Shown piece by piece: positions 54,134 through 63,700 of a stretch of DNA of 64,000 nt. The notes under the pieces are model-generated. The model ran no database searches. It saw only the letters and a list, made by a program, of their open reading frames with translations, and was not told the origin of the DNA. Origin of the DNA: Muribaculaceae bacterium (GTDB taxonomy: Bacteria; Bacteroidota; Bacteroidia; Bacteroidales; Muribaculaceae); contig VSPN01000001.1 of the NCBI GenBank assembly GCA_009775355.1, positions 1 to 64,000 on the forward strand, read 5' to 3'. Both the position numbers and the translations under genes were made by a program. Each line of letters begins with the position of its first letter. The stretch's first letter is position 1.

Positions 54134-55080
54134 TGGCACTTCACCCACTGACCACTGAAATGATCAACAGCGTGATCGAGCAGCAGCTCGACCTCTGGCC
54201 CGAGGCACGCGACAATTTCTTCAGACTCCGTGAGGCCGAACGCCGTGCGCTGGTTCTCGAAGACCTCGCTGGTGCGGTGCAGCACAATCCTGCACGGATT
54301 CGCTCCACAGGAGCATCGGTCGACGCGGCCTCGGTGGCCGCCCGCCCCTGTTTTCTCTGCTCATCCAACCGCCCTTCTGAACAGATATCCTACGAATGGC
54401 CCGACGGATGGGATTTTCTTGTCAACCCTTATCCTGTGCTGCCTGTGCATTTCACAATAGCGTCAAAGACCCACAGACCTCAGGACAGAATACCGCTCGA
54501 CATAGCCGTCATGGCCGAAGCCGCGCCGGATCTCACGTTCTTTTTCAACGGGGCACGCGCCGGCGCGTCGGCTCCCGATCACATGCACGTGCAGGCTGTG
54601 CTCAAGACTGAACTGCCATTGATACGTCTTGCCGAGTCATTTCATCCAGATCACCGACACGGATTCATGACTTCAGCGGAATCAGGTCTCAGTCTGCCGT
54701 TCCAATTCATAAGCGCAGTCATCACTCCCGACGCCACCGGCATGAAAACACTCGCGCTGGCACACCACGCATTCGGAATCGACGCCGACACCGGAGAAGC
54801 AGACCAGGGGCTTGTAAACGCCTTTTTCTGGACTGGCGACAGCGGTCTGCTGAGATGCATTGTAGTGCCGCGCCGCCGCCACAGGCCGTCATGTTTCCAT
54901 TCCGAAGGAAGAGAGAGATATCTGATAAGCCCCGGAGCGATTGACATGGCCGGACTTGTGATAACTCCCCGGCGCGAAGACTTCGAACGTCTTGACGCAG
55001 ACATAATGAAGGCCATCTATGGAGAAGTAGCCTTTGCCGGCACGCTGCCGACGACGATCCTGAAACATTTCCGGCTATGA
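54133..55080 (+). CDS. DUF4922 protein, HIT-superfamily nucleotidyltransferase/phosphorylase-like
   Basis: The 315-residue product matches DUF4922. A CFLC pair (PCFLCSSNRPSEQISYEW) may bind zinc, as in galactose-1-phosphate uridylyltransferase relatives. FLVNPYPVLPVHFTIASKTH and the HxHxQ-like DHMHVQAVLKTELPLIRL (His-Met-His-Val-Gln) resemble the active site of GDP-sugar phosphorylases and uridylyltransferases. The fold suggests transfer or phosphorolysis at a sugar-nucleotide bond, but the substrate is unknown. Its position between a glycosyltransferase and SpoIID/AmpG genes points to cell-wall sugars. Its stop overlaps the next ATG by four bases. Confidence 0.82.
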   Translation: MALHPLTTEMINSVIEQQLDLWPEARDNFFRLREAERRALVLEDLAGAVQHNPARIRSTGASVDAASVAARPCFLCSSNRPSEQISYEWPDGWDFLVNPYPVLPVHFTIASKTHRPQDRIPLDIAVMAEAAPDLTFFFNGARAGASAPDHMHVQAVLKTELPLIRLAESFHPDHRHGFMTSAESGLSLPFQFISAVITPDATGMKTLALAHHAFGIDADTGEADQGLVNAFFWTGDSGLLRCIVVPRRRHRPSCFHSEGRERYLISPGAIDMAGLVITPRREDFERLDADIMKAIYGEVAFAGTLPTTILKHFRL

Positions 55081-56189
55081 CACAGGAACCGGAGATAAGG
55101 GTCGGACTGCTTACCGACGGGATCCCCGAGACGGCTCACGTACATTCAGGACACCTGATAGGCAACATGCTTATCGGCTGCGGATTCCATTGGCAAATGA
55201 AAATCGCGGCTATTGTCGGAGGGGAACTTGAACCTCTCTCCTCTCCCCAAGGGAAGATACACATTGTCAACCGTCTGCCCCTTGAGCAGTATGTCGAATC
55301 CGTGACGGGCAGCGAGATGAATCCTTCCGCCCCTATTGAATTCTTAAAAGCTCACGCAGTCATATCTCGCAGCTGGGCACACCGCAAAATAAAAGGTTAC
55401 GGCGAAAAGACGCCGTCGGCAGCCCGTTTCTGCGGATGCGGAGTGACCGAATGGGAGGAGTCGGATTCACACACCGGATTCGACGTGTGCAGCGATGACC
55501 ATTGCCAGCGTTATCAGGGCATTCATTCCAGTGGCGGGACTGCCGCCTCGGAAGCCGCACGCCAGACGCGCGGACTTGTTATCGCCGATTCGTCAGGAGA
55601 GACAGCCGACGCAAGGTTTTCCAAATGCTGCGGAGGCTATACGGAGCTATTCTCGTCATGCTGGTCAGAGCACGACCGAGACTACCTGTGTTCCAAACCT
55701 GACCCCTGGTGCAATCTTACTGATATGGAGGAATCCGGGCGGGCAAAGTTTCTCGGCACGATTCTGAAGAACTTCGACCGCGACACAACTGATTTCCGCG
55801 ACTGGACAGCTTTTGTCGGGAAGGAAGAATTAAGAAAGCGACTGAAAACAAGATACGGCGTCGATGTCGGCGATATCACCAGACTCACTCCGTTAGAACG
55901 GGGAGCTTCCGGCAGAATAACCAGACTGGCAGTCGAGGGGGCGGAAGGCTCGTTCTCAATCGGAAAGACTTTGGCAATCAGACGGCTTTTGGCGGCTGAC
56001 TGTCTCAAAAGCTCATGGTTTGACGCATATCCGGCTCAATATGGTTTCAGGCTTGAAGGTCATGGCTGGGGACACGGCGTCGGACTCTGCCAGATCGGTG
56101 CTGCCCATATGGCTTATAAAGGAAAAAGTTTCCGGGAGATACTCGATTTCTATTACCCCGGCACCAGACTCATGAAACTATATGAATAA
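55077..56189 (+). CDS. SpoIID/LytB-domain protein
   Basis: The 370-residue product has the SpoIID domain: YVESVTGSEMNPSAPIEFLK, AHAVISRSWAHRKIKG, then SSGGTAASEAARQTRGLVIA, KCCGGYTELFSSCW and the C-terminal GHGWGHGVGLCQIGAAHMAY. SpoIID of Bacillus is a lytic transglycosylase acting on glycan strands lacking stem peptides. No signal peptide is evident at the chosen start, which is odd for a wall enzyme; the start overlaps the DUF4922 stop by four bases, so a different start is unlikely. The family in Bacteroidota is commonly next to AmpG-like and DUF4922 genes. Confidence 0.9.
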   Translation: MTQEPEIRVGLLTDGIPETAHVHSGHLIGNMLIGCGFHWQMKIAAIVGGELEPLSSPQGKIHIVNRLPLEQYVESVTGSEMNPSAPIEFLKAHAVISRSWAHRKIKGYGEKTPSAARFCGCGVTEWEESDSHTGFDVCSDDHCQRYQGIHSSGGTAASEAARQTRGLVIADSSGETADARFSKCCGGYTELFSSCWSEHDRDYLCSKPDPWCNLTDMEESGRAKFLGTILKNFDRDTTDFRDWTAFVGKEELRKRLKTRYGVDVGDITRLTPLERGASGRITRLAVEGAEGSFSIGKTLAIRRLLAADCLKSSWFDAYPAQYGFRLEGHGWGHGVGLCQIGAAHMAYKGKSFREILDFYYPGTRLMKLYE

Positions 56190-57525
56190 GACGATCATCC
56201 GCAAAGAGGCGAAAAGACGTTCGCCATGGACATGGATTCCAACACTCTACGTGGCCGAGGGACTCCCCTATTTCGCGGTCAATGTGCTGACTGTGCTCAT
56301 GTACACCAATATGGGGATCGGTCTTACGGAGATGGCCTTCTATACCGGATGGCTTTATCTGCCGTGGGTCATAAAGCCGTTCTGGAGTCCGTTTGTAGAT
56401 CTTGTCGGCACCAAAAGGAAATGGACTGTAGCGATGCAGCTTGCGATAGCCCTGACGGCGGGAGCAGCGGGACTTCTTCTTCCGGCCCCGTTCTTCTTCT
56501 CCGCCACTCTGACCTGCTTCTGGCTGATGGCTTTCTTCTCGGCTACGCACGACATAGCTGCGGACGGTTACTACATGATCGAGCTTGATCCACACGACCA
56601 GGCCGCATATGTCGGAGTCAGATCCACATTCTACCGCATAGCGAGCGTCATCGGGCAGGGAGGACTTGTCATTCTTGCAGGCGTGCTTGAAGAGAACTGC
56701 AAGAGCGTGGCCACGGCATGGAGTCTTGTGTTTATCATCCTGTCGCTGTTTTTCACGGCGATTTTCGCCTATCACCTCTTCATGATACCGGTAGCGGAAA
56801 AAGACCGGCATCTACCCGGTGTCACCGCACGGAGCATATGCAGAAACTTTGCGATGACATTCGTGACATTTTTCCGTAAGCCTCATATTTTCAGGGCACT
56901 TGCATTCATGCTGCTCTACAGGCTTCCGGAGGCAATGTGCGTCAAGCTCGTCCAGCCGTTTCTAAAGGCCCCTCATTCGGAAGGCGGACTCGGACTGTCG
57001 ACATCTGAAATCGGCTTCGTCAACGGCACTGTCGGCGTAGTCGCTCTGCTTGCAGGAGGAATCCTGGGAGGTCTTGCCATAGCACGCGACGGTCTGAGAC
57101 ACTGGCTGTGGCCGATGGCCATGAGCCTGACTCTGCCATGCATTTTCTACTGCGGACTCGCCATGTGGCAGCCCGACAGTTTCGCCCTGATATGCGCGGC
57201 AATAGGCATCGAGCAGTTCGGCTATGGTTTCGGATTCACGGCATTCATGCTCTATCTTATCTATTTCAGCCGTGGTGAGAGCCAGACGTCACATTACGCA
57301 TTCTGCACCGCATTCATGGCTCTCGGCATGATGCTTCCGGGCATGGCCGCCGGATGGCTCCACCATCTGCTGGCAGATCTTTGCCTGTTCGACGGAATAG
57401 GCCCGCAGGGATATGTCAATTTCTTCTGGTGGGTCATGATATGCTGCGCCGCCACATTTGCCGTATGTGCCGGAATCAGAATCGACCCCGGATTCGGAAT
57501 CAAAAGAGAAACGTCTGCCGGATGA
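56182..57525 (+). CDS. AmpG-like MFS permease
   Basis: The 447-residue membrane transporter has about 12 hydrophobic segments. It matches the AmpG branch of MFS, which imports anhydro-muropeptides from cell-wall turnover. IPTLYVAEGLPYFAVNVLTV starts it; YLPWVIKPFWSPFVDLVGTK and ATHDIAADGYYMIELDPHDQ are family blocks. Later come YRLPEAMCVKLVQPFLKAPH and EQFGYGFGFTAFMLYLIYFS. The start overlaps the SpoIID stop by eight bases. The gene neighbourhood supports wall recycling rather than another substrate. Confidence 0.88.
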   Translation: MNKTIIRKEAKRRSPWTWIPTLYVAEGLPYFAVNVLTVLMYTNMGIGLTEMAFYTGWLYLPWVIKPFWSPFVDLVGTKRKWTVAMQLAIALTAGAAGLLLPAPFFFSATLTCFWLMAFFSATHDIAADGYYMIELDPHDQAAYVGVRSTFYRIASVIGQGGLVILAGVLEENCKSVATAWSLVFIILSLFFTAIFAYHLFMIPVAEKDRHLPGVTARSICRNFAMTFVTFFRKPHIFRALAFMLLYRLPEAMCVKLVQPFLKAPHSEGGLGLSTSEIGFVNGTVGVVALLAGGILGGLAIARDGLRHWLWPMAMSLTLPCIFYCGLAMWQPDSFALICAAIGIEQFGYGFGFTAFMLYLIYFSRGESQTSHYAFCTAFMALGMMLPGMAAGWLHHLLADLCLFDGIGPQGYVNFFWWVMICCAATFAVCAGIRIDPGFGIKRETSAG

Positions 57526-59873
57526 GAAAAAGAATGCTGACCCGCCTGTCTCATGCCCTTACGGCCGTGTGTGTCATGCTTCTCGCGGGCGCATGCTCCA
57601 CGACACGCCATGTGCCTGAGGGAAGATATCTGCTTGACGACGTAGATGTCTCGGTCAATGATTCCACCGGAACCCTCGACAGCCAGACCATGATGACATA
57701 TATCAGGCAACGGCCCAACAACAGGGTGCTTCACATATCGCGACTTCGCCTCGGCGTCTACAACATGAGCGGCAGCGACTCGACAAAATGGTGGAACAAA
57801 TGGATGCGCCGACTCGGAGAAGCGCCGGTGATCTATGACAGAAACGCCACCATGACCGATTCGGCACAGTTGCTGAAAGCCATGCGCAACGCAGGCTTTC
57901 TCGCCTCGGAAGTCAGAATTGACAGTTTCCCGGACCGCAGGCACAAAAAAATCAGGTTGCGCTATCAGCTTGACGCAGGTCTGCCCCACATCATCGACAG
58001 TGTGGCATATGATTTTCCCGACGACACTCTCCGCCGGATCATCATGCGTGATTCAGCACGTTTTATCGTCAGGCCGGGACACAGACTCGACCGCCGCGAA
58101 CTTGAGTCGCAGCGCCAGTGGATCACCGACAGGATGCGCAACCGGGGTTACTGGGCATTCTCCAAGGAGTTCATAACATTCAACGCCGATACGACCGAAG
58201 GTTCAAAGAGTGTAGGACTCACTATGACCGTACATCCTCCATATCCGATAGAGACGAGAAAAACCGATATCGACACCCATCGTGTCTACACCGTCCGCGA
58301 CATTGTCGTCATAACGGACTATGACGGAACACGCAACCCCGATCCGCGCGATTACACGGCAAAAGACACCGTCAGCTACAAAGATCTGACAATACTCTAT
58401 GGGGGAAAAGAATATCTTCGTCCCCAGGTCATATATGAGAACTGCTTTCTGAAACGCGGGGCAAGATTCCGTCAACGCGACATCGACCATACATATGAGG
58501 CATTCGGAAGGCTTTCCATCCTGAAGTTCGCGCAGATACGCATGGTGCCTGTTCTCGCCACCGGAGACACCGGGCTTCTTGACGCCTATATACTTCTCAC
58601 CCCCAACAGGTCGCAGTCAGTCGCTCTTGAAGTCGAAGGAACGAACTCCGAGGGAGACCTCGGCGTGGCTCTCGGAGTCAACTATACGCACCGTAACGCC
58701 GGACGCGGATCCGAGACCTTGAATTTCAAGCTTCGGGGAAGCTATCAGGCCATCAACGGCCATCTTGACGGATTCATCCACAACCGCTTCATGGAGTATG
58801 GAGTGGAGACATCCGTGACATTCCCCAAATTCAAGGCACCACTGCTGCGCGAGAATTTCAAGAAAAAGATAAAGGCCTCGACCGAGCTGCACATTTCGAT
58901 GAACTATCAGGAGCGGCCGGAATATACACGCATAATATCTACCGCCGGATGGAGCTACAAATGGAGCGAGCACTCGGCGCGCTACCGTTATACATTCACT
59001 CCCGTCGATATAAATTATGTCTACCTTCCCAACAGCACAAACGGATTTCTTGACCAGATAGCTCCAGACAACCCGCTTCTCAGATACAGTTATGAGGATC
59101 ATTTCATAATGCGGGCCGGTTTTAATTTCTACTACACTACCAAGCGCAAGCCGTCGCCATTCAGTCTGCGTCGGGAAAAAGACATCTTCACCATACGCGC
59201 TCAGGCCGAGACGGCAGGCAATCTGCTTTTCGGCATAAGCCGTGCGGTCAATCCCCACAGAGATTTCCATGAGAATCCCTACAAAGTATTCGGCATCAAC
59301 TATGCCCAGTATGTCCGCGCCGACGCGGATTTCTCATATCTTCACTCATTCGACCGCCGCAACGCTCTGGCATGTTATGCCGGATTCGGAATCGGCATAC
59401 CTTATGGCAACAGTTCCATAATGCCGTTCGAGAAGAGATTTTACGGCGGAGGCGCCAACGGAGTGCGCGGATGGGATGTCCGCACTCTGGGACCCGGCCG
59501 CTTTCCGGGCACAAACTCAGTAAGTGACTTCATCTACCAGTGCGGTGACATACGCATGAACTTCAGCATCGAATATCGCGCCAAATTGTTCTGGGTAATA
59601 GAGGGCGGCCTCTTTATCGATGCCGGCAATATCTGGACGATACGCGATTATGCCACCCAGCCATACGGAATGTTCCGCCTCAACTCTTTCTACAAGGAAT
59701 TTGCCGCAGCCTACGGGGCCGGCATCCGAATGGATTTCAACTACTTCCTTGTCAGATTCGATCTCGGAATGAAAGCACACAACCCGGCCATCAACCAGGA
59801 GCCGTGGCCGTTGCTGCATCCGAGATGGGGACGCGACCATTCATTTCATTTCTCGATCGGATACCCGTTCTGA
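57522..59873 (+). CDS. Outer-membrane protein of the BamA/TamA (Omp85) family, lipoprotein-like start
   Basis: ATG 57522-57524 overlaps the AmpG stop (ATGA) and gives 783 residues; an internal Met five codons later is also possible. The N-terminus is a lipoprotein-type signal (VCMLLAGACSTTRHVPEG, Cys about 26). POTRA-like repeats fill about 40-360. The Omp85 barrel follows, with the conserved loop-6 motif in FYGGGANGVRGWDVRTLGPG and the final strand HSFHFSIGYPF. TamA-like proteins of Bacteroidota with a lipid anchor are known. It may insert or export partners of this cluster, but the link is by position only. Confidence 0.88.
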   Translation: MRKRMLTRLSHALTAVCVMLLAGACSTTRHVPEGRYLLDDVDVSVNDSTGTLDSQTMMTYIRQRPNNRVLHISRLRLGVYNMSGSDSTKWWNKWMRRLGEAPVIYDRNATMTDSAQLLKAMRNAGFLASEVRIDSFPDRRHKKIRLRYQLDAGLPHIIDSVAYDFPDDTLRRIIMRDSARFIVRPGHRLDRRELESQRQWITDRMRNRGYWAFSKEFITFNADTTEGSKSVGLTMTVHPPYPIETRKTDIDTHRVYTVRDIVVITDYDGTRNPDPRDYTAKDTVSYKDLTILYGGKEYLRPQVIYENCFLKRGARFRQRDIDHTYEAFGRLSILKFAQIRMVPVLATGDTGLLDAYILLTPNRSQSVALEVEGTNSEGDLGVALGVNYTHRNAGRGSETLNFKLRGSYQAINGHLDGFIHNRFMEYGVETSVTFPKFKAPLLRENFKKKIKASTELHISMNYQERPEYTRIISTAGWSYKWSEHSARYRYTFTPVDINYVYLPNSTNGFLDQIAPDNPLLRYSYEDHFIMRAGFNFYYTTKRKPSPFSLRREKDIFTIRAQAETAGNLLFGISRAVNPHRDFHENPYKVFGINYAQYVRADADFSYLHSFDRRNALACYAGFGIGIPYGNSSIMPFEKRFYGGGANGVRGWDVRTLGPGRFPGTNSVSDFIYQCGDIRMNFSIEYRAKLFWVIEGGLFIDAGNIWTIRDYATQPYGMFRLNSFYKEFAAAYGAGIRMDFNYFLVRFDLGMKAHNPAINQEPWPLLHPRWGRDHSFHFSIGYPF

Positions 59874-59935
59874 GAACAGAAGTCGTTTGACCGACTTCAA
59901 TCATCTGAATGACAAACATACAAAACATTAGCTAT

Positions 59936-60589
59936 ATGAAAAAACTTGTAATCTTTGATCTCGACGGCACTCTGCTCAACACAATCGCTGATCTCGGGAA
60001 CGCATGCAATTATGCTCTCCGCAAGGGGGGATATGCCGAGCATCCACTGACTGCCTACAACTATATGGTGGGAAATGGCATCAGACGGCTTATGGAGCGA
60101 GCCGCTCCCGATGCCTCTCAGGAGACAATCGAGATGCTTCTCGAAGACTTCCGCAGGTATTATGACGAACACTGCACCGAACGCACGGAAGCATATCCGG
60201 GAATGCCGGAACTTCTTGAGACTCTGACAGCAAAAGGGATAAAGGTCGCCGTCGCCTCCAACAAGTATCAGGCCGCTGTAGAACGCATAATCGCGCATTA
60301 CTTTCCGCAGATACAATTCTCGGCCATACGCGGCGAGCGCCCGGACTGTCCGAGAAAACCGGATCCGTCGGTGGTGTTCGCGCTGCTCAACGAGTGTCCG
60401 ACACCCAAAGCCGACATTCTGATGGTCGGAGATTCCGCGGTCGACATGGAGACCGCCCGAAGGGCATGCATCGGTTCAGTAGGTGTGACATGGGGATTCC
60501 GGCCTGTATCTGAACTCCGCGGAGCATATGCCGACCATATCGTATCCGACCCGTCGGAGATTCTGACTCTCGCCGGTGCTGATATATAA
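59936..60589 (+). CDS. gph: HAD-family phosphatase, phosphoglycolate phosphatase-like
   Basis: ATG 59936-59938 gives MKKLVIFDLDGTLLNT and 217 residues; the frame start at 59909 is unlikely. The nucleophile/acid Asp pair is D8 and D10 in DLDGT. The Thr/Ser, Lys and final Asp motifs lie in VAVASNKYQAAVERI, CPRKPDPSVVFALL and ILMVGDSAVDMETARRACIG. The helical cap fits the Gph branch, but substrates of this branch vary (phosphoglycolate, sugar phosphates). It follows the TamA-like gene by 62 bases and may belong to that transcript. Confidence 0.85.
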   Translation: MKKLVIFDLDGTLLNTIADLGNACNYALRKGGYAEHPLTAYNYMVGNGIRRLMERAAPDASQETIEMLLEDFRRYYDEHCTERTEAYPGMPELLETLTAKGIKVAVASNKYQAAVERIIAHYFPQIQFSAIRGERPDCPRKPDPSVVFALLNECPTPKADILMVGDSAVDMETARRACIGSVGVTWGFRPVSELRGAYADHIVSDPSEILTLAGADI

Positions 60590-60604
60590 CAAAAATCCTA
60601 AACG

Positions 60605-60635
60605 AAAGCGGGTGCGCCATTGGCGCACCCGCTTT
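60605..60635. terminator. Bidirectional terminator between gph and gdhA
   Basis: Arms 60605-60618 and 60622-60635 are perfect over 14 bases (AAAGCGGGTGCGCC and its complement) with a three-base loop. It lies between convergent genes. Confidence 0.88.
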
Positions 60636-60660
60636 GTTATTGACTTGTCTGTGGTGTTTA

Positions 60661-61995
<1,335 letters not shown>

Positions 61996-62057
61996 GTTAA
62001 TCAGTTTAGATTTAGGTATTTCTGAATCCGGATCCCGACTTGCGGGATTCTTCACTG

Positions 62058-62088
62058 CAAACTTACAAAATAAATTTAACACGGCAAT
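62058..62088 (-). promoter_or_regulatory. Promoter of gdhA
   Basis: On the minus strand ATTG (62088-62085), 19 bases, TAAGTTTG (62065-62058). The leader is about 55 bases. A stem (GGCCAAAAT with its near-complement, about 62098-62130) lies just upstream. Confidence 0.7.
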
Positions 62089-62157
62089 AAAAAAAGCGGC
62101 CAAAATCGCCGTTGGGGACGGTTTTGGCCACATGTTATACAACATATCTGAACGACA

Positions 62158-62182
62158 TAAAAAAAAGACCCCGAAGGGTCTC
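62158..62182 (-). terminator. Terminator of the first OmpA-family gene
   Basis: On the minus strand AGACCC-TTCG-GGGTCT is followed by TTTTTTT. It is short with a stable TTCG tetraloop and lies 30 bases after the stop at 62211. Confidence 0.88.
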
Positions 62183-62210
62183 TTTCTTTATAGTGATCAC
62201 AGCATGCAAT

Positions 62211-63467
62211 TTACTGCTTGAAGATCACGATACGGTTCCAGTCATTGTGAGAAGGATACTCCTGGACGTCAGATCCGAATGCCTTGGTCTCAAGACGGTC
62301 GGCCGAGATTCCGTATGTGTTGATGAGTTCATTCTTGACAGCTTCGGCGCGGCGCTTGGAGAGTTCCATGTTGTAGTCGGAAGTACCGGTGTCCTTGTCG
62401 GCGTAGCCCGCAATGACGATCTTCTCGTTGGGGTTGGCCTTGAGCCATTCAGCCATCGAATAGACATTGACTTCCTCTGTGGGCAGGATCTTGTCGCTGT
62501 CAAGAGTGAAGCGTACTGTCGCCATAAGGGGTGCGTTGACACAGTCTTTCTGAACCACCTCCGGACAGGGGAGCTGAGACTGGAGCTCGGCTACTGTCTG
62601 GCCGCACGCGAGAAGCTGTGCGCGAAGGTCGTTGACCTGACCGTTGAGAGCCGCAATCTGCGATACGTAGTTGCACTCGTTGAACGAATTCCATCCGCGA
62701 CCACCGATGTTGAAGTTAAAACCGCCCATGGCGCTAACCAGCGACTCGATCGAAGATCCAGTTGCGACATTGTTCCAGTTGTCGGCATAGAAAGTGGCTC
62801 TGGCCTCAGCGAAGAAGTCAACATATTTGCTGAGACGGAAGCGCAGCTGTAAACCGGCAGAAACAGGAAGAGTCCACTGCACGGCCTTGGGATCACGCAT
62901 CGAATACTCGCGTGTGATGTTGGTGGCTGCCGGCTGCTTGTTGAAATGGTTCTTGAAGTCCCAGTTGGCATCACCGCCGAGACCTACGAACGGAATGATC
63001 GAGAAGACACGGTCTGGGTTGACACCGCCGATAGAGTTGAACATGTCCCACATGAGCTCGGCATGCAGGCCGACATGTTTCGAACGGCTCCAGCCATACT
63101 GTTCAGCACCGGGAACTGGAGTATCCCAATGGAGAGCACCGCCAATGGCCTTGATGCGGAATCCGAGATAGGGAGACATCCAGCGGCCGAAACCGAAGCT
63201 ATAGGATGCTGTCCACTTCTTGGCCATCACAGAATGCTGCGTATGGCCGGCGGTTCCTTTTTCCACGAGAGGCTGGTTGGCTCCCGCACCGATCTCGATA
63301 AACCAGTTGTCACGCCAGTTGGAGAAATAGTGGTTCGAGTTGTCGCAAGTGAATTCCGTCACAGAAACGGCGTCATCGACAAACACGTCCTGTGCGTTGG
63401 CGACATTTCCGATAGCGAGGGACCCAGCGCAAACAGCTGTTGCGAGGTAAAGATTTCTTGCTTTCAT
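62211..63467 (-). CDS. OmpA-family outer-membrane protein
   Basis: The 418-residue product has a signal peptide (1-26, ending NVANAQDV) and an N-terminal eight-strand-like barrel region (about 40-275) rich in aromatic residues. A short Cys-containing coiled stretch follows (NYVSQIAALNGQVNDLRAQL). The C-terminal OmpA domain (about 318-418) has the peptidoglycan-binding pattern IAGYADKDTGTSDYNMELSK and RRAEAVKNELI. It should tie the outer membrane to the wall. A paralogue follows directly downstream of the shared direction at 63701-64000. The gene has its own terminator. Confidence 0.93.
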   Translation of the reverse strand: MKARNLYLATAVCAGSLAIGNVANAQDVFVDDAVSVTEFTCDNSNHYFSNWRDNWFIEIGAGANQPLVEKGTAGHTQHSVMAKKWTASYSFGFGRWMSPYLGFRIKAIGGALHWDTPVPGAEQYGWSRSKHVGLHAELMWDMFNSIGGVNPDRVFSIIPFVGLGGDANWDFKNHFNKQPAATNITREYSMRDPKAVQWTLPVSAGLQLRFRLSKYVDFFAEARATFYADNWNNVATGSSIESLVSAMGGFNFNIGGRGWNSFNECNYVSQIAALNGQVNDLRAQLLACGQTVAELQSQLPCPEVVQKDCVNAPLMATVRFTLDSDKILPTEEVNVYSMAEWLKANPNEKIVIAGYADKDTGTSDYNMELSKRRAEAVKNELINTYGISADRLETKAFGSDVQEYPSHNDWNRIVIFKQ

Positions 63468-63700
63468 ACTGTGTGTTTTTAAGAATAGAATTTAGTTAAA
63501 TTTCAAACATCTCCGGAGGATCACTTATCAGCAAAACGAGTTCCGCCGGTTTTACTTCTTCAACGTTAAAAACCTTTAAACGGTTCGATTCAACCCTGAA
63601 TTTAACACAATATTTTACGTCACAGAGTGCGAAAAGCAAAAAACGAACGGGGACTTTCCCGATGGAAAGTCCCCGCCGATATTCAATATCCTCGCGCAGC
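63468..63700. other. Intergenic region between the two OmpA-family genes
   Basis: It holds the terminator of the right-hand OmpA gene (63638-63674) and a long AT-rich leader of the left-hand one. No perfect -33/-7 promoter was found; TTTG near 63640 followed by TAAAATAT is the best weak match. No extra gene was seen. Confidence 0.5.
63638..63674 (-). terminator. Terminator of the second OmpA-family gene
   Basis: GGGGACTTTCC (63649-63659) pairs perfectly with GGAAAGTCCCC (63664-63674) around a four-base loop. GTTCGTTTTTT follows on the minus strand. Confidence 0.85.

Noticed and set aside
61996..62145. Longer gdhA start at 62145
   Set aside because: The extension reads through the promoter and is not family-like.
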